DNA of 52,570 nucleotides from Streptomyces sp. MUM 203J (GTDB taxonomy: Bacteria > Actinomycetota > Actinomycetes > Streptomycetales > Streptomycetaceae), in NCBI RefSeq assembly GCF_022414595.1, contig NZ_JADWYO010000041.1, forward strand, positions 1 to 52,570, written 5' to 3'. Both the position numbers and the translations under genes were made by a program. The notes under the pieces are model-generated. The model saw only the letters and a program-made list of their open reading frames with translations, ran no database searches and was not told the DNA's origin. Shown here piece by piece: positions 1 to 7,400 of the stretch; positions within the stretch are counted from its first letter, which is position 1; every line of letters starts with the position of its first letter.

Positions 1-65
1 TCCCGGCAGGCACGGGCGACACGGACAGCGATTTCGCCACGGTTGGCGATGAGCACCTTGCGCAC
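1..65 (-). CDS. Acyl-CoA carboxylase alpha (biotin carboxylase) subunit, N-terminus only
   Basis: Only the first 21 or so codons are in the window; the gene runs off the left edge. From a GTG at 65 it reads VRKVLIANRGEIAVRVARAC, the N-terminal signature of biotin carboxylases (start of the biotin-carboxylase fold). A GGAGGGAG ribosome-binding site lies 5 nt upstream of that GTG, which favours it over an in-frame ATG at 80 that would bury the site. In actinomycetes this subunit carboxylates biotin for acetyl/propionyl-CoA carboxylases. The presence of pccB, pccE and birA nearby supports a shared role. A TAAACT -10-like box (96-101, minus strand) could be its promoter. Confidence 0.85.
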   Translation of the reverse strand, partial: MRKVLIANRGEIAVRVARACR

Positions 66-404
66 GAGAGCTCCCTCCATTCCCAAAACACGCTGAGTTT
101 AGGGACTGCCGACACGACGTTTCGACTGTTCCCCAGCCGTGAGGTTGCCCACACAGAGCGTGAAACGGGGCCCACTCGGGCCCCGAAACCCCTTGTCCTG
201 CCACGGTACGCAGGGCTTCTCCACTGCACAGTAACCCTGAGGTGTGGCCAAGGTCTCTGTCCTGAGGGTCAGCGGGGTGTGCCGTTTCTTTGTGGAGTCC
301 CTACGAATGGGCGAATGATTCTTTGCTGCGGCGTCCAGACCCTTGCCCATAGGTTTACTGATGAGTAGCCTTCCGGTGCGTCTCCGTGCTGGAGGGGGTA
401 CCGA
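66..404. promoter_or_regulatory. Divergent intergenic region with a clear plus-strand promoter
   Basis: No gene is seen in these 339 bases. Toward the plus strand, TTGCCC (343-348) and TAGCCT (366-371) are separated by exactly 17 bp, a good sigma-HrdB-type promoter about 30 bp before the membrane protein gene. Toward the minus strand, TAAACT (96-101) is a weaker -10 candidate for the carboxylase gene. Confidence 0.55.
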
Positions 405-833
405 ATGGCGACCCGCAGACCGATAGTGCTGACCACGGCCGCCCTGCTGCTGGTGGAGGCGGGAGGCGTCGTCCTCCTGCACGCCGTGCTGGCGACGGTC
501 CAGGGCAGCCAGCGGATGTCCCTCGCGGGGCTGGACCCGGACGCGATGGTCGCGGGCACATGGGTGATGGGCGCACTGTCCGGCGCGTACCTGGCGGTGT
601 GCGGGGCGCTGCTGCTGCGGGTGGCGCTGCGTGGCCGGGGGCCCGGCCGCTGGACGCGGGTTCTGCTGATCTCCTGCGCGATCACGCACGGCGTGCTGGG
701 CGCGGTGGCGGTCGGTCTGGTGGGCTGGTTCGCGTTCGCGTGGCTGATGGTGGTGCTGGGTCTGGTGGTGCTGAGCCTGATGGCGTACGGGGAGGAGTCC
801 GCGCCGCTGGAGGAGGGCGCGGCGACCGTGTGA
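405..833 (+). CDS. Small four-helix integral membrane protein, unknown function
   Basis: A 142-residue hydrophobic protein with four predicted membrane segments at about residues 6-30, 44-70, 82-104 and 106-130. Loops are short: the loop after helix 2 carries an Arg-rich GRGPGRW stretch and the acidic C-terminus (EESAPLEEGA) is probably exposed. No catalytic motif or named family is recognised. The ATG is preceded by a strong GGAGGGGG ribosome-binding site and the promoter at 343-371. In S. coelicolor, as recalled, a small hypothetical gene sits at the same place between the carboxylase and maf. Confidence 0.8.
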   Translation: MATRRPIVLTTAALLLVEAGGVVLLHAVLATVQGSQRMSLAGLDPDAMVAGTWVMGALSGAYLAVCGALLLRVALRGRGPGRWTRVLLISCAITHGVLGAVAVGLVGWFAFAWLMVVLGLVVLSLMAYGEESAPLEEGAATV

Positions 834-860
834 CGCGGTCGCCTCACCCGTCCGCGGGTC

Positions 861-1463
861 TCACGTCCACAGGTCCGTCATCGCGATGCCCAGCTTGCGG
901 AGCAGGTGGCGGAAGAGCGGCAGCGACAGGCCGATGACGTTGCCGGGGTCGCCGTCGATGCCCTCGATGAACGGTGCCGACCTGCCGTCCAGGGTGAACG
1001 CGCCCGCCACGTGCAGGGGCTCGCCGGTCGCCACGTACGCGGCGATCTCCTCGTCCGTGGGCTCACCGAAGCGGACCAGGGTGGACGCGGTTCCGGAGGC
1101 GTACCGCTTGGCCGCCGTGTCGTGGACGCAGTGGCCCGTCTGGAGGACGCCCACGCGGCCGCGCATGGACTTCCAGCGGGCGATGGCCTCCTCCGCGTCG
1201 GCGGGCTTGCCCAGGGCCTGGCCGTCCAGCTCCAGGACCGAGTCACAGCCCACGACCAGCGCACCCCGGGCCTCCGGCTTGGCGGCCACCAGGGAGGCCT
1301 TGGCCTCCGCGAGTGCCAGGGCCAGTTCGGCGGGGGTGGGGGCGGTGATCTTGTTCTCGTCGTACCCGCTGACGATGACCTCGGGGTCGAGTCCTGCCTG
1401 GCGCAGCAGGCCGAGGCGGGCGGGGGACGCGGAGGCGAGAACGAGACGGCGCTGAGGGCTCAT
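861..1463 (-). CDS. maf: Maf-family nucleotide pyrophosphatase
   Basis: 200 residues, the usual length for Maf proteins. These hydrolyse non-canonical or excess nucleoside triphosphates to monophosphates and have been linked to septum control. The N-terminal LASASPARLGLLRQAG matches the family signature (S-x-S-P-R-r-x-L-L). The central VVGCDSVLELDGQALGKP has the catalytic Asp and the GKP loop, and EAIARWKSMRGR follows. The C-terminal AFTLDGRSAPFIEGIDGDPGNVIGL block is also family-typical. The reading frame is intact. Which nucleotide it prefers (dTTP/UTP or m7GTP) cannot be told from the motifs with certainty. Confidence 0.93.
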   Translation of the reverse strand: MSPQRRLVLASASPARLGLLRQAGLDPEVIVSGYDENKITAPTPAELALALAEAKASLVAAKPEARGALVVGCDSVLELDGQALGKPADAEEAIARWKSMRGRVGVLQTGHCVHDTAAKRYASGTASTLVRFGEPTDEEIAAYVATGEPLHVAGAFTLDGRSAPFIEGIDGDPGNVIGLSLPLFRHLLRKLGIAMTDLWT

Positions 1464-1527
1464 GGCGCCATCGTACGAAAGCGGGGCTCGGGGGCGCTCC
1501 GTGTCGCGCCGCGCCTCTGCTCCCCTG

Positions 1528-1662
1528 TCAGCGGAAGTCGAGGCCCGTCACGATCATGAAGATCACCGCTGCCACGGCCATGATGAGGCCCGCGCGATGG
1601 ATCATGGCCTGCATGGTGCGCATGTCCTCGGGGGGTTTGTCGTCGGGGTCGGACCAGAGCAT
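1528..1662 (-). CDS. mmpB: Morphogenic membrane protein MmpB, 44 aa
   Basis: A 44-residue protein, MLWSDPDDKPPEDMRTMQAM followed by one membrane helix (AGLIMAVAAVIFMIVTG) and a short LDFR tail. The acidic, proline-rich N-terminus, single helix and position next to maf match the small Streptomyces protein known as MmpB, implicated in morphology. It is easily missed because of its size. A GAGGA lies directly against the ATG, which is close for a ribosome-binding site, so the exact start carries some doubt, although codon use and the helix support the frame. Confidence 0.75.
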   Translation of the reverse strand: MLWSDPDDKPPEDMRTMQAMIHRAGLIMAVAAVIFMIVTGLDFR

Positions 1663-1758
1663 TCCTCGATGCTCGCGGGCCGGGGGGCGGTGGCGCCTGA
1701 GTACGCGTACTCAACTGCTGTGTGACGCCGTGTCGGTGGCAGGTGCGAGGCTGGCCTC

Positions 1759-2157
1759 ATGACTCCCTGGAACCTGCTCGACCTCGACCGGGCCCTGCGG
1801 GTCGGCTGGGCCGCGGACACCGCGTCGCCGGACGACCGGGACACGTGGCGGCCCGACAATCCCGCGTGGGGGCACTGCGACATCACCGCGCTGATCGTCC
1901 ACGACGTGTTCGGCGGCGAGCTGATGGTGGGGGAGGTACACGTCGACGGGGCGCGGCGGGGGTACCACTGGTGGAACCGGCTGCCGAGCGGGGTGGAGCT
2001 GGACCTGACGCGGGAGCAGTTCCGGCGGGGGGAGGACATTTCCGCGGTACGGGTGGTGGAGCGGCCCCCGGGCCCGCTGAAGTACCGCTGGGCGGAGTAC
2101 CTGCTGCTGCGGGAACGGGTGCGGCTGCAGCTCGGGGAGCTGCCGGGCCCGCTGTGA
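1759..2157 (+). CDS. YunG-like conserved hypothetical protein
   Basis: 132 residues, soluble, with a WxxDT...W..DNPAWGHCDITALIVHDVFGGELM segment and a GYHWWNRLPSGVELDLTREQF segment. This pattern (a Cys in GHC, then H-W-x-N) is that of the small YunG-like proteins of Firmicutes and actinomycetes, whose function is unknown. The Cys/His arrangement recalls transglutaminase-like folds, which is inference only. It is convergent with the carboxylase genes to its right. A GAGGCT box 6 nt before the ATG may act as a -10 element of a leaderless transcript; no ribosome-binding site is visible. Confidence 0.75.
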   Translation: MTPWNLLDLDRALRVGWAADTASPDDRDTWRPDNPAWGHCDITALIVHDVFGGELMVGEVHVDGARRGYHWWNRLPSGVELDLTREQFRRGEDISAVRVVERPPGPLKYRWAEYLLLRERVRLQLGELPGPL

Positions 2158-2213
2158 CGGGCCCGGCGGCACGCCGTTCCGGACCGGGGGGGCGGCGTCG
2201 CGCCCCCCCCGGG

Positions 2214-2420
2214 TCACGTCGGCCAGTACGTGCGGGTCCACGCCCGGGGGCCCGGGCGCAGGGCGCGGGCGTGGGCGATGCGGGCCGGGTCCGACCAGGA
2301 GTCGGGCGCGGGCGCCGCGCCGGGCGCCGCCGTGGAGGCCGCCGCGGCGCGGGCGCGGACCACCGCCAGGGCGGCGGCCAGCTCCTCCGGGGTCGGGTTG
2401 CCCCGTACCACCTTGATCAT
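2214..2420 (-). CDS. pccE: Acyl-CoA carboxylase epsilon subunit
   Basis: 68 residues beginning MIKVVRGNPTPEELAAALAV, the signature of the small actinomycete epsilon subunits (AccE/PccE) that bind and stimulate the biotin carboxylase/carboxyltransferase complex. The linker is Ala/Pro-rich, and the C-terminus SWSDPARIAHARAL..GPRAWTRTYWPT is also typical. It lies 19 nt downstream of the beta subunit on the same strand, so the two are almost certainly co-transcribed. Confidence 0.88.
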   Translation of the reverse strand: MIKVVRGNPTPEELAAALAVVRARAAAASTAAPGAAPAPDSWSDPARIAHARALRPGPRAWTRTYWPT

Positions 2421-2439
2421 CGGGGGCTCCTCACAGCCG

Positions 2440-4029
2440 TCACAGGGGGATGTTGCCGTGCTTCTTGGGGGGAAGGTTCTCCCGCTTGGTGCGGAGCTGG
2501 CGCAGGCCCCTGACGATCTGCGCCCGTGTCTCCGACGGCATGATCACGCCGTCGATGTAGCCGCGCTCCGCCGCCGTGTAGGGGTTGAGGAGGGTGTCCT
2601 CGTACTCCTGGATCAGCTGGGCGCGCAGCGCCTCGCGCTCGTCCTCCGGCGCCGCCGCGATCGTGCGCCGGTGCAGGATGTTCACCGCGCCCTGGGCGCC
2701 CATGACCGCGATCTGGGCCGTCGGCCAGGCGAGGTTGATGTCCGCGCCCAGGTGCTTGGAGCCCATCACGTCGTACGCGCCGCCGAAGGCCTTGCGCGTG
2801 ATCACCGTGATCAGCGGCACCGTCGCCTCCGCGTACGCGTAGATCAGCTTCGCGCCGCGCCGGATGATGCCCTCGTGCTCCTGGCCGACGCCCGGCAGGA
2901 AGCCCGGCACGTCGACGAACGTCAGCACCGGGATGTTGAAGGCGTCGCACGTGCGGACGAAGCGGGCCGCCTTCTCCGAGGCGTCGATGTCGAGGCAGCC
3001 GGCGAACTGCATCGGCTGGTTCGCCACGATGCCCACCGGGTGGCCCTCCACCCGGCCCAGGCCCGTCACGATGTTCGGCGCGAACAGCGCCTGCGTCTCC
3101 AGGAACTCGCCGTCGTCCAGGACGTGTTCGATGACGGTGTGGATGTCGTACGGCTGGTTCGCGGAGTCCGGGACCAGCGTGTCCAGCTCCCGGTCCTCGT
3201 CCGTCGGCGTCAGGTCCGCCTCGTCCGGATACGCCGGCGGCTCGGACAGGTTGTTGGACGGCAGGTACGACAGGAGCGACTTCACGTACTCGATCGCGTC
3301 CTTCTCGTCGCCCGACATGTGGTGGGCGACCCCGGACGTGGCGTTGTGGGTGCGCGCGCCGCCCAGCTCCTCGAAGCCGACGTCCTCGCCCGTCACGGTC
3401 TTGATGACGTCCGGGCCCGTGATGAACATGTGCGAGGTCTGGTCGACCATCACCGTGAAGTCGGTGATCGCGGGCGAGTAGACGGCGCCGCCCGCGCACG
3501 GGCCGACGACCAGCGAGATCTGCGGGATCACACCCGAGGCGTGCGTGTTGCGGCGGAAGATCTCGCCGTACATGCCGAGCGCGCTGACGCCCTCCTGGAT
3601 CCGTGCGCCGCCCGAGTCGTTGATGCCGACGACCGGGCAGCCGGTCTTCAGCGCGAAGTCCATCACCTTGATGATCTTCTGCCCGAAGGTCTCGCCCAGG
3701 GCGCCGCCGAAGACCGTGAAGTCCTGGGAGAAGACCGCCACCGGCCGGCCGTCGACCGTGCCGTAACCCGTCACCACGCCGTCGCCGTACGGGCGGTTGT
3801 TCTCCAGGCCGAAGTTCGTGGAGCGGTGCCGCGCGAACTCGTCCAGCTCGACGAACGAGCCCTCGTCGAGAAGCAGATCGATGCGCTCCCGCGCCGTCAA
3901 CTTGCCCTTGGCATGCTGCTTTTCGACCGCACGCGCGGAACCCGCGTGCGTCGCCTCGTCGATACGGCGCTGCAGATCCGCGAGCTTGCCCGCGGTCGTG
4001 TGGATGTCGGTCTCTGGACGCTCGGACAT
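2440..4029 (-). CDS. pccB: Propionyl-CoA carboxylase beta (carboxyltransferase) subunit
   Basis: 529 residues from the ATG at 4029 (MSERPETDIHTTAGKLADLQ). This start matches known actinomycete PccB proteins and has GGGAG about 10 nt upstream. An in-frame GTG at 4065 lacks a ribosome-binding site. The protein has both halves of the crotonase-like carboxyltransferase fold: the N-terminal acyl-CoA pocket around INDSGGARIQEGV and GPCAGGAVYSPAITDF, and the C-terminal part around VDVPGFLPGVGQEHEGIIRRGAKLIYAY and GGAYDVMGSK. It transfers CO2 from biotin to propionyl-CoA, giving methylmalonyl-CoA for polyketides and fatty acids. Cotranscribed with pccE and divergent from birA. Confidence 0.95.
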   Translation of the reverse strand: MSERPETDIHTTAGKLADLQRRIDEATHAGSARAVEKQHAKGKLTARERIDLLLDEGSFVELDEFARHRSTNFGLENNRPYGDGVVTGYGTVDGRPVAVFSQDFTVFGGALGETFGQKIIKVMDFALKTGCPVVGINDSGGARIQEGVSALGMYGEIFRRNTHASGVIPQISLVVGPCAGGAVYSPAITDFTVMVDQTSHMFITGPDVIKTVTGEDVGFEELGGARTHNATSGVAHHMSGDEKDAIEYVKSLLSYLPSNNLSEPPAYPDEADLTPTDEDRELDTLVPDSANQPYDIHTVIEHVLDDGEFLETQALFAPNIVTGLGRVEGHPVGIVANQPMQFAGCLDIDASEKAARFVRTCDAFNIPVLTFVDVPGFLPGVGQEHEGIIRRGAKLIYAYAEATVPLITVITRKAFGGAYDVMGSKHLGADINLAWPTAQIAVMGAQGAVNILHRRTIAAAPEDEREALRAQLIQEYEDTLLNPYTAAERGYIDGVIMPSETRAQIVRGLRQLRTKRENLPPKKHGNIPL

Positions 4030-4136
4030 CGGGATGCGGCTCCCTGCCTGGTCACGTGTGGTCACGGGGTGCGATGGCTACTGGCCCGTAGCGTATCGGC
4101 GGGTCCGGCCGTCGGCAGTGCGGCGTTTGCCACACC

Positions 4137-4142
4137 TACGCT
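4137..4142 (+). promoter_or_regulatory. -10 box of a leaderless birA transcript
   Basis: TACGCT ends 7 nt before the birA ATG, placing transcription start at or next to the A of the start codon. No ribosome-binding site is present. A TCGGCA at 4112-4117 is a weak -35 match. Confidence 0.5.
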
Positions 4143-4149
4143 GGGTTGC

Positions 4150-5061
4150 ATGACGCCCTCACATGGTTCAGGAAACCGCGCGGCCGACGGTTTCGGAAGC
4201 ACACCCTCCGGCACCCCGGGCAACCGCTGGACCGACCTGGACCGGCCCCCGCTCAACGCCACCGCCCTGCGCCGCGCCCTCCTGCGCCCCGGCGGGCTCT
4301 GGACCTCCCTCGACCTGGTCGCCGCCACCGGGTCCACCAACTCCGACCTGGCCGCCCGCGCCGCCGGCCTCCCCGAGGGCGCCGTCCTCGTCGCGGAGGA
4401 GCAGACCGCCGGGCGCGGACGGCTGGACCGCGCCTGGTCGGCGCCCGCCCGGTCGGGCATCTTCGTCTCGGTCCTGCTCAAGCCGGACGTCCCGGCCACC
4501 CGGCTCGCCTGGCTGCCGCTGCTCACCGGGGTGGCCACCGCCACCTCCCTGGCCCGCGCCGCGGGGGTCGACACCGCCCTGAAGTGGCCCAACGACCTGC
4601 TGGTCGACGTCAGGACCAAGGCGGGCAAGGAAGAGCGCAAGGCCGGGGGCATCCTCGCCGAGCGGGCCGGAGAGAACGGGGTCGTCGTCGGGCTCGGGCT
4701 CAACGTCACCCTGCGGGAGGACGAGCTGCCCGTCCCCACCGCCGGGTCCCTCGCCCTCGCGGACGCCGTCTGCACCGACCGCGACCCGCTCCTGCGCGCC
4801 GTCCTGCGCGGCCTGGAGGAGTGGTACGGCCGCTGGACCGCCGCCGACGGCGACCCGGCCGCCTCCGGGCTCCAGGACGCGTACGCCGCCGGGTGCGCCA
4901 CCCTCGGCCGTGCGGTACGGGCCGAGCTGCCCGGCGGCCGCGTCCTCACCGGCGAGGCCGTCGCCGTCGACGGTGACGGGCGGCTGGTGGTGGCCACGCC
5001 CGACGGCGGCCGGGAGGCCGTGGGGGCGGGCGATGTCGTCCATCTGCGCGCGGCGGGCTGA
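4150..5061 (+). CDS. birA: Biotin--[acetyl-CoA-carboxylase] ligase
   Basis: 303 residues. A class I BirA without an N-terminal DNA-binding domain: after a variable 30-residue head, the catalytic domain begins at SLDLVAATGSTNSDLAARAA. The biotinyl-AMP loop reads AGRGRLDRAW (about residues 87-96), followed by KWPNDLLVD and GLGLNV, and a small C-terminal SH3-like domain. It attaches biotin to the carboxylase alpha subunit, which fits its place beside pccB/pccE. The ATG at 4150 is chosen because a -10 box lies 7 nt upstream (leaderless) and homologues start here; the frame is open much further upstream only as a shadow of pccB. Confidence 0.92.
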   Translation: MTPSHGSGNRAADGFGSTPSGTPGNRWTDLDRPPLNATALRRALLRPGGLWTSLDLVAATGSTNSDLAARAAGLPEGAVLVAEEQTAGRGRLDRAWSAPARSGIFVSVLLKPDVPATRLAWLPLLTGVATATSLARAAGVDTALKWPNDLLVDVRTKAGKEERKAGGILAERAGENGVVVGLGLNVTLREDELPVPTAGSLALADAVCTDRDPLLRAVLRGLEEWYGRWTAADGDPAASGLQDAYAAGCATLGRAVRAELPGGRVLTGEAVAVDGDGRLVVATPDGGREAVGAGDVVHLRAAG

Positions 5062-5206
5062 ACGCGCTGGGACACGCGGACGTGAGGTACGGCACACCTG
5101 ACGTATCGTTGAGGCGGTCCGCCCGGGGTGGTACGTCACGTACGTCACCGGCGGGGCGGTGACAGAACGGCGGAGCAGTGCGTACGGAACGGGCAGGAGG
5201 CGGCCG

Positions 5207-6352
5207 GTGACCGTCGACGACGCGAACGCTGACGGAGCGGCACACCCCACACCCCACCACCAGGTCGACCACACGGCCGAGCCGAGCGACAACCCGCTCG
5301 CCATCCGCCTGGAGCAGCTGATCCTCGGCGCCGAGCGGCGCTACACGCCGTTCCAGGCGGCCCGCACCGCCGGAGTCTCCATGGACCTCGCCTCGCGTTT
5401 CTGGCGGGCCATGGGCTTCGCGGACATCGGCCAGGCCAAGGCGCTGACGGAGGCGGACGTCCTGGCCCTGCGGCGCCTCGCCGGTCTCGTCGAGGCGGGG
5501 CTGCTGAGCGAGCCCATGGCCGTCCAGGTCGCGCGGTCCACCGGACAGACCACGGCGCGGCTCGCGGAGTGGCAGATCGATTCGTTCCTGGAAGGTCTGA
5601 CCGAGCCGCCCGAGCCGGGCATGACCCGCACCGAGGTCACATATCCGCTGGTGGAGCTGTTGCTGCCGGAACTCCAGGAGTTCCTGGTGTACGTGTGGCG
5701 GCGGCAGCTCGCGGCGGCGACCGGGCGGGTCGTGCAGGCGGCGGACGACGACGAGATGGTGGACCGGCGGCTCGCGGTCGGCTTCGCGGACCTGGTCGGC
5801 TTCACCCGGCTCACCCGGCGGCTGGAGGAGGAGGAGCTGGGCGAGCTGGTCGAGGCCTTCGAGACGACCTGCGCGGATCTCGTCGCCGCGCACGGGGGGC
5901 GGCTGATCAAGACACTCGGGGACGAGGTGCTGTTCGCCGCGGACGACGCCGGGACGGCGGCCGAGATCGCGCTGCGGCTGATCGAGACCCTGAGGCACGA
6001 CGAGATCATGCCCGCGCTGCGGGTCGGCATCGCCTTCGGCACGGTCACCACGCGGATGGGCGATGTGTTCGGCACGACGGTGAACCTCGCGAGCCGCCTG
6101 ACGTCGATAGCGCCGAAGGACGCGGTCCTGGTGGACGGGGCGTTCGCGAAGGAACTGCACCGGACACGGGAGGCGCCGGAGTCGGAGGCGCGGTTCGCGG
6201 AGGAGGCGGCGCGCGCGGAGAAGGGCGGCGAGGCACCGGCGGCCCCGGCGAAGTACCGCTTCGGGCTGCGCCCGACGTGGCAGCGGCCGGTACGGGGCCT
6301 CGGCAACATCGAGCCGTGGCTGCTCACGAGGCGCGAGCCGGCCGGGGGCTGA
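5207..6352 (+). CDS. cya: Class III adenylate cyclase
   Basis: 381 residues, soluble, making cAMP from ATP. In Streptomyces, cAMP is needed for germination and affects antibiotic production. The N-terminal 180 residues are a helical regulatory part typical of the Streptomyces enzyme. The cyclase domain follows (about 187-330): VGFADLVGFTRLTRRLEEEEL with metal-binding Asp195, KTLGDEVLF with the second metal Asp239 and substrate-specifying Lys235, and TTVNLASRL with the transition-state Asn/Arg. The GTG at 5207 has a GGAGG 6 nt upstream and gives the family N-terminus MTVDDAN. An upstream GTG at 5159 is in frame but lacks a ribosome-binding site. Confidence 0.93.
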   Translation: MTVDDANADGAAHPTPHHQVDHTAEPSDNPLAIRLEQLILGAERRYTPFQAARTAGVSMDLASRFWRAMGFADIGQAKALTEADVLALRRLAGLVEAGLLSEPMAVQVARSTGQTTARLAEWQIDSFLEGLTEPPEPGMTRTEVTYPLVELLLPELQEFLVYVWRRQLAAATGRVVQAADDDEMVDRRLAVGFADLVGFTRLTRRLEEEELGELVEAFETTCADLVAAHGGRLIKTLGDEVLFAADDAGTAAEIALRLIETLRHDEIMPALRVGIAFGTVTTRMGDVFGTTVNLASRLTSIAPKDAVLVDGAFAKELHRTREAPESEARFAEEAARAEKGGEAPAAPAKYRFGLRPTWQRPVRGLGNIEPWLLTRREPAGG

Positions 6353-6438
6353 CCGGGGAGCCGAGCGCGGGGGCTGCCCCACTCCTGCTGCTCACGTGCC
6401 GCCCGCCGCCCGAAGGGCCCTGCCGGACCGGCACGGCC

Positions 6439-6469
6439 TAGGATGCCCCTCACCAGATAACGGTCGTTA
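6439..6469 (+). promoter_or_regulatory. -10 box and TetR-type operator before the enoyl-CoA hydratase gene
   Basis: TAGGAT (6439-6444) is a good -10 hexamer. Fourteen bases on, TAACG-GT-CGTTA (6458-6469) is a perfect 5-bp inverted repeat with a 2-bp centre, the size and symmetry of TetR-family operators. It would cover the start of the transcript. No TetR gene is in the window, so the regulator would act in trans. Confidence 0.5.
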
Positions 6470-6488
6470 ACCGGGAGGGCCCGCCGTC

Positions 6489-7298
6489 GTGTCCGACGTA
6501 TCCGAGACCAACGAAGCGCGCTTTGGGGAGTTCGTCGCCGTCCGGCGGCACGAGTACGTGGCCGAGCTGGTGCTCGACCGGCCCAAGGCCATGAACGCCG
6601 TGTCGTCCGAGATGGCCCGCTCCGTCGCCGCCGCCTGCGACGCGCTCGGCGCCGACCCGTCCGTCCGGGTCACCGTCCTGACCTCGTCCAGCGACCGGGC
6701 GTTCTGTGTCGGCGCCGACCTGAAGGAGCGCAACTCCTTCACGGACGACGAGCTGCGCCGCCAGCGGCCGACCGCGCGGGCCTGCTACACGGGCGTGCTG
6801 GACCTGCCCATGCCGAGCATCGCCGCCGTGCACGGGTTCGCACTGGGCGGCGGGTTCGAGCTGGCGCTGGCCTGCGACCTGATCGTGGCGGACGCGACCG
6901 CCGTGGTCGGGCTGCCCGAGGTGTCCGTCGGTGTCATCCCGGGCGGTGGCGGCACACAGCTGCTGCCCCGCCGGGTCGGCGCCGCGCGCGCCGCCGAGCT
7001 GGTGTTCACCGCCCGCCGGGTGCCCGCCGTGGAGGCGTCCGGGCTCGGCCTGGTGGACGAGCTGGTGGACGCCGACGCCCGCGGTGCCGCGCTGGAGCTG
7101 GCCGCGCGCATCGCCGCCAACTCGCCGGTCGGTCTGCGTGCGGCCAAGCGGGCGATGCGGCTCGGGCAGGGCATGGACGTACGGGCCGGGCTCGAGGTCG
7201 AGGACGCGGCGTGGCGGACGGTGGCCTTCTCCGGCGACCGCCGGGAGGGTGTCGCGGCCTTCAACGAGAAGCGCGCGCCCCGGTGGCCGGGGGAGTGA
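6489..7298 (+). CDS. Enoyl-CoA hydratase/isomerase (crotonase family)
   Basis: 269 residues, the normal crotonase size. The first oxyanion-hole segment is FCVGADLKERNSF and the second is HGFALGGGFELALACDLIVA. GLPEVSVGVIPGGGGTQLLPRRVG follows, with the catalytic Glu region of hydratases. It probably hydrates trans-2-enoyl-CoA in beta-oxidation or branched-chain amino-acid breakdown; the exact substrate is not readable from sequence. The GTG start has GGGAGGG about 9 nt upstream. The perfect inverted repeat at 6458-6469 suggests repression by an acyl-CoA-sensing TetR protein (inference). A hairpin at 7308-7341 ends the transcript. Confidence 0.9.
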   Translation: MSDVSETNEARFGEFVAVRRHEYVAELVLDRPKAMNAVSSEMARSVAAACDALGADPSVRVTVLTSSSDRAFCVGADLKERNSFTDDELRRQRPTARACYTGVLDLPMPSIAAVHGFALGGGFELALACDLIVADATAVVGLPEVSVGVIPGGGGTQLLPRRVGAARAAELVFTARRVPAVEASGLGLVDELVDADARGAALELAARIAANSPVGLRAAKRAMRLGQGMDVRAGLEVEDAAWRTVAFSGDRREGVAAFNEKRAPRWPGE

Positions 7299-7307
7299 CG
7301 CTCCGCC

Positions 7308-7341
7308 GGTGACGCCCGCCCGAAATCCGGGGGGCGTCACC
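7308..7341 (+). terminator. Rho-independent-type hairpin after the enoyl-CoA hydratase gene
   Basis: GGTGACGCCC (7308-7317) and GGGCGTCACC (7332-7341) form a perfect 10-bp stem around a 14-nt loop, 10 bases after the stop codon. There is no U-tract, as usual in Streptomyces. Confidence 0.65.
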
Positions 7342-7400
7342 TGGAGTAAGCGGCGTGTGATCTAGGGCGAAAAGGTTGAAAACCTCCCTAAGCTTGAGGA

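Noticed and set aside
2230..4149. Upstream extension of the birA frame through pccB
   Set aside because: The extension is antisense to pccB; birA homology begins at 4150 with a -10 box directly before it.
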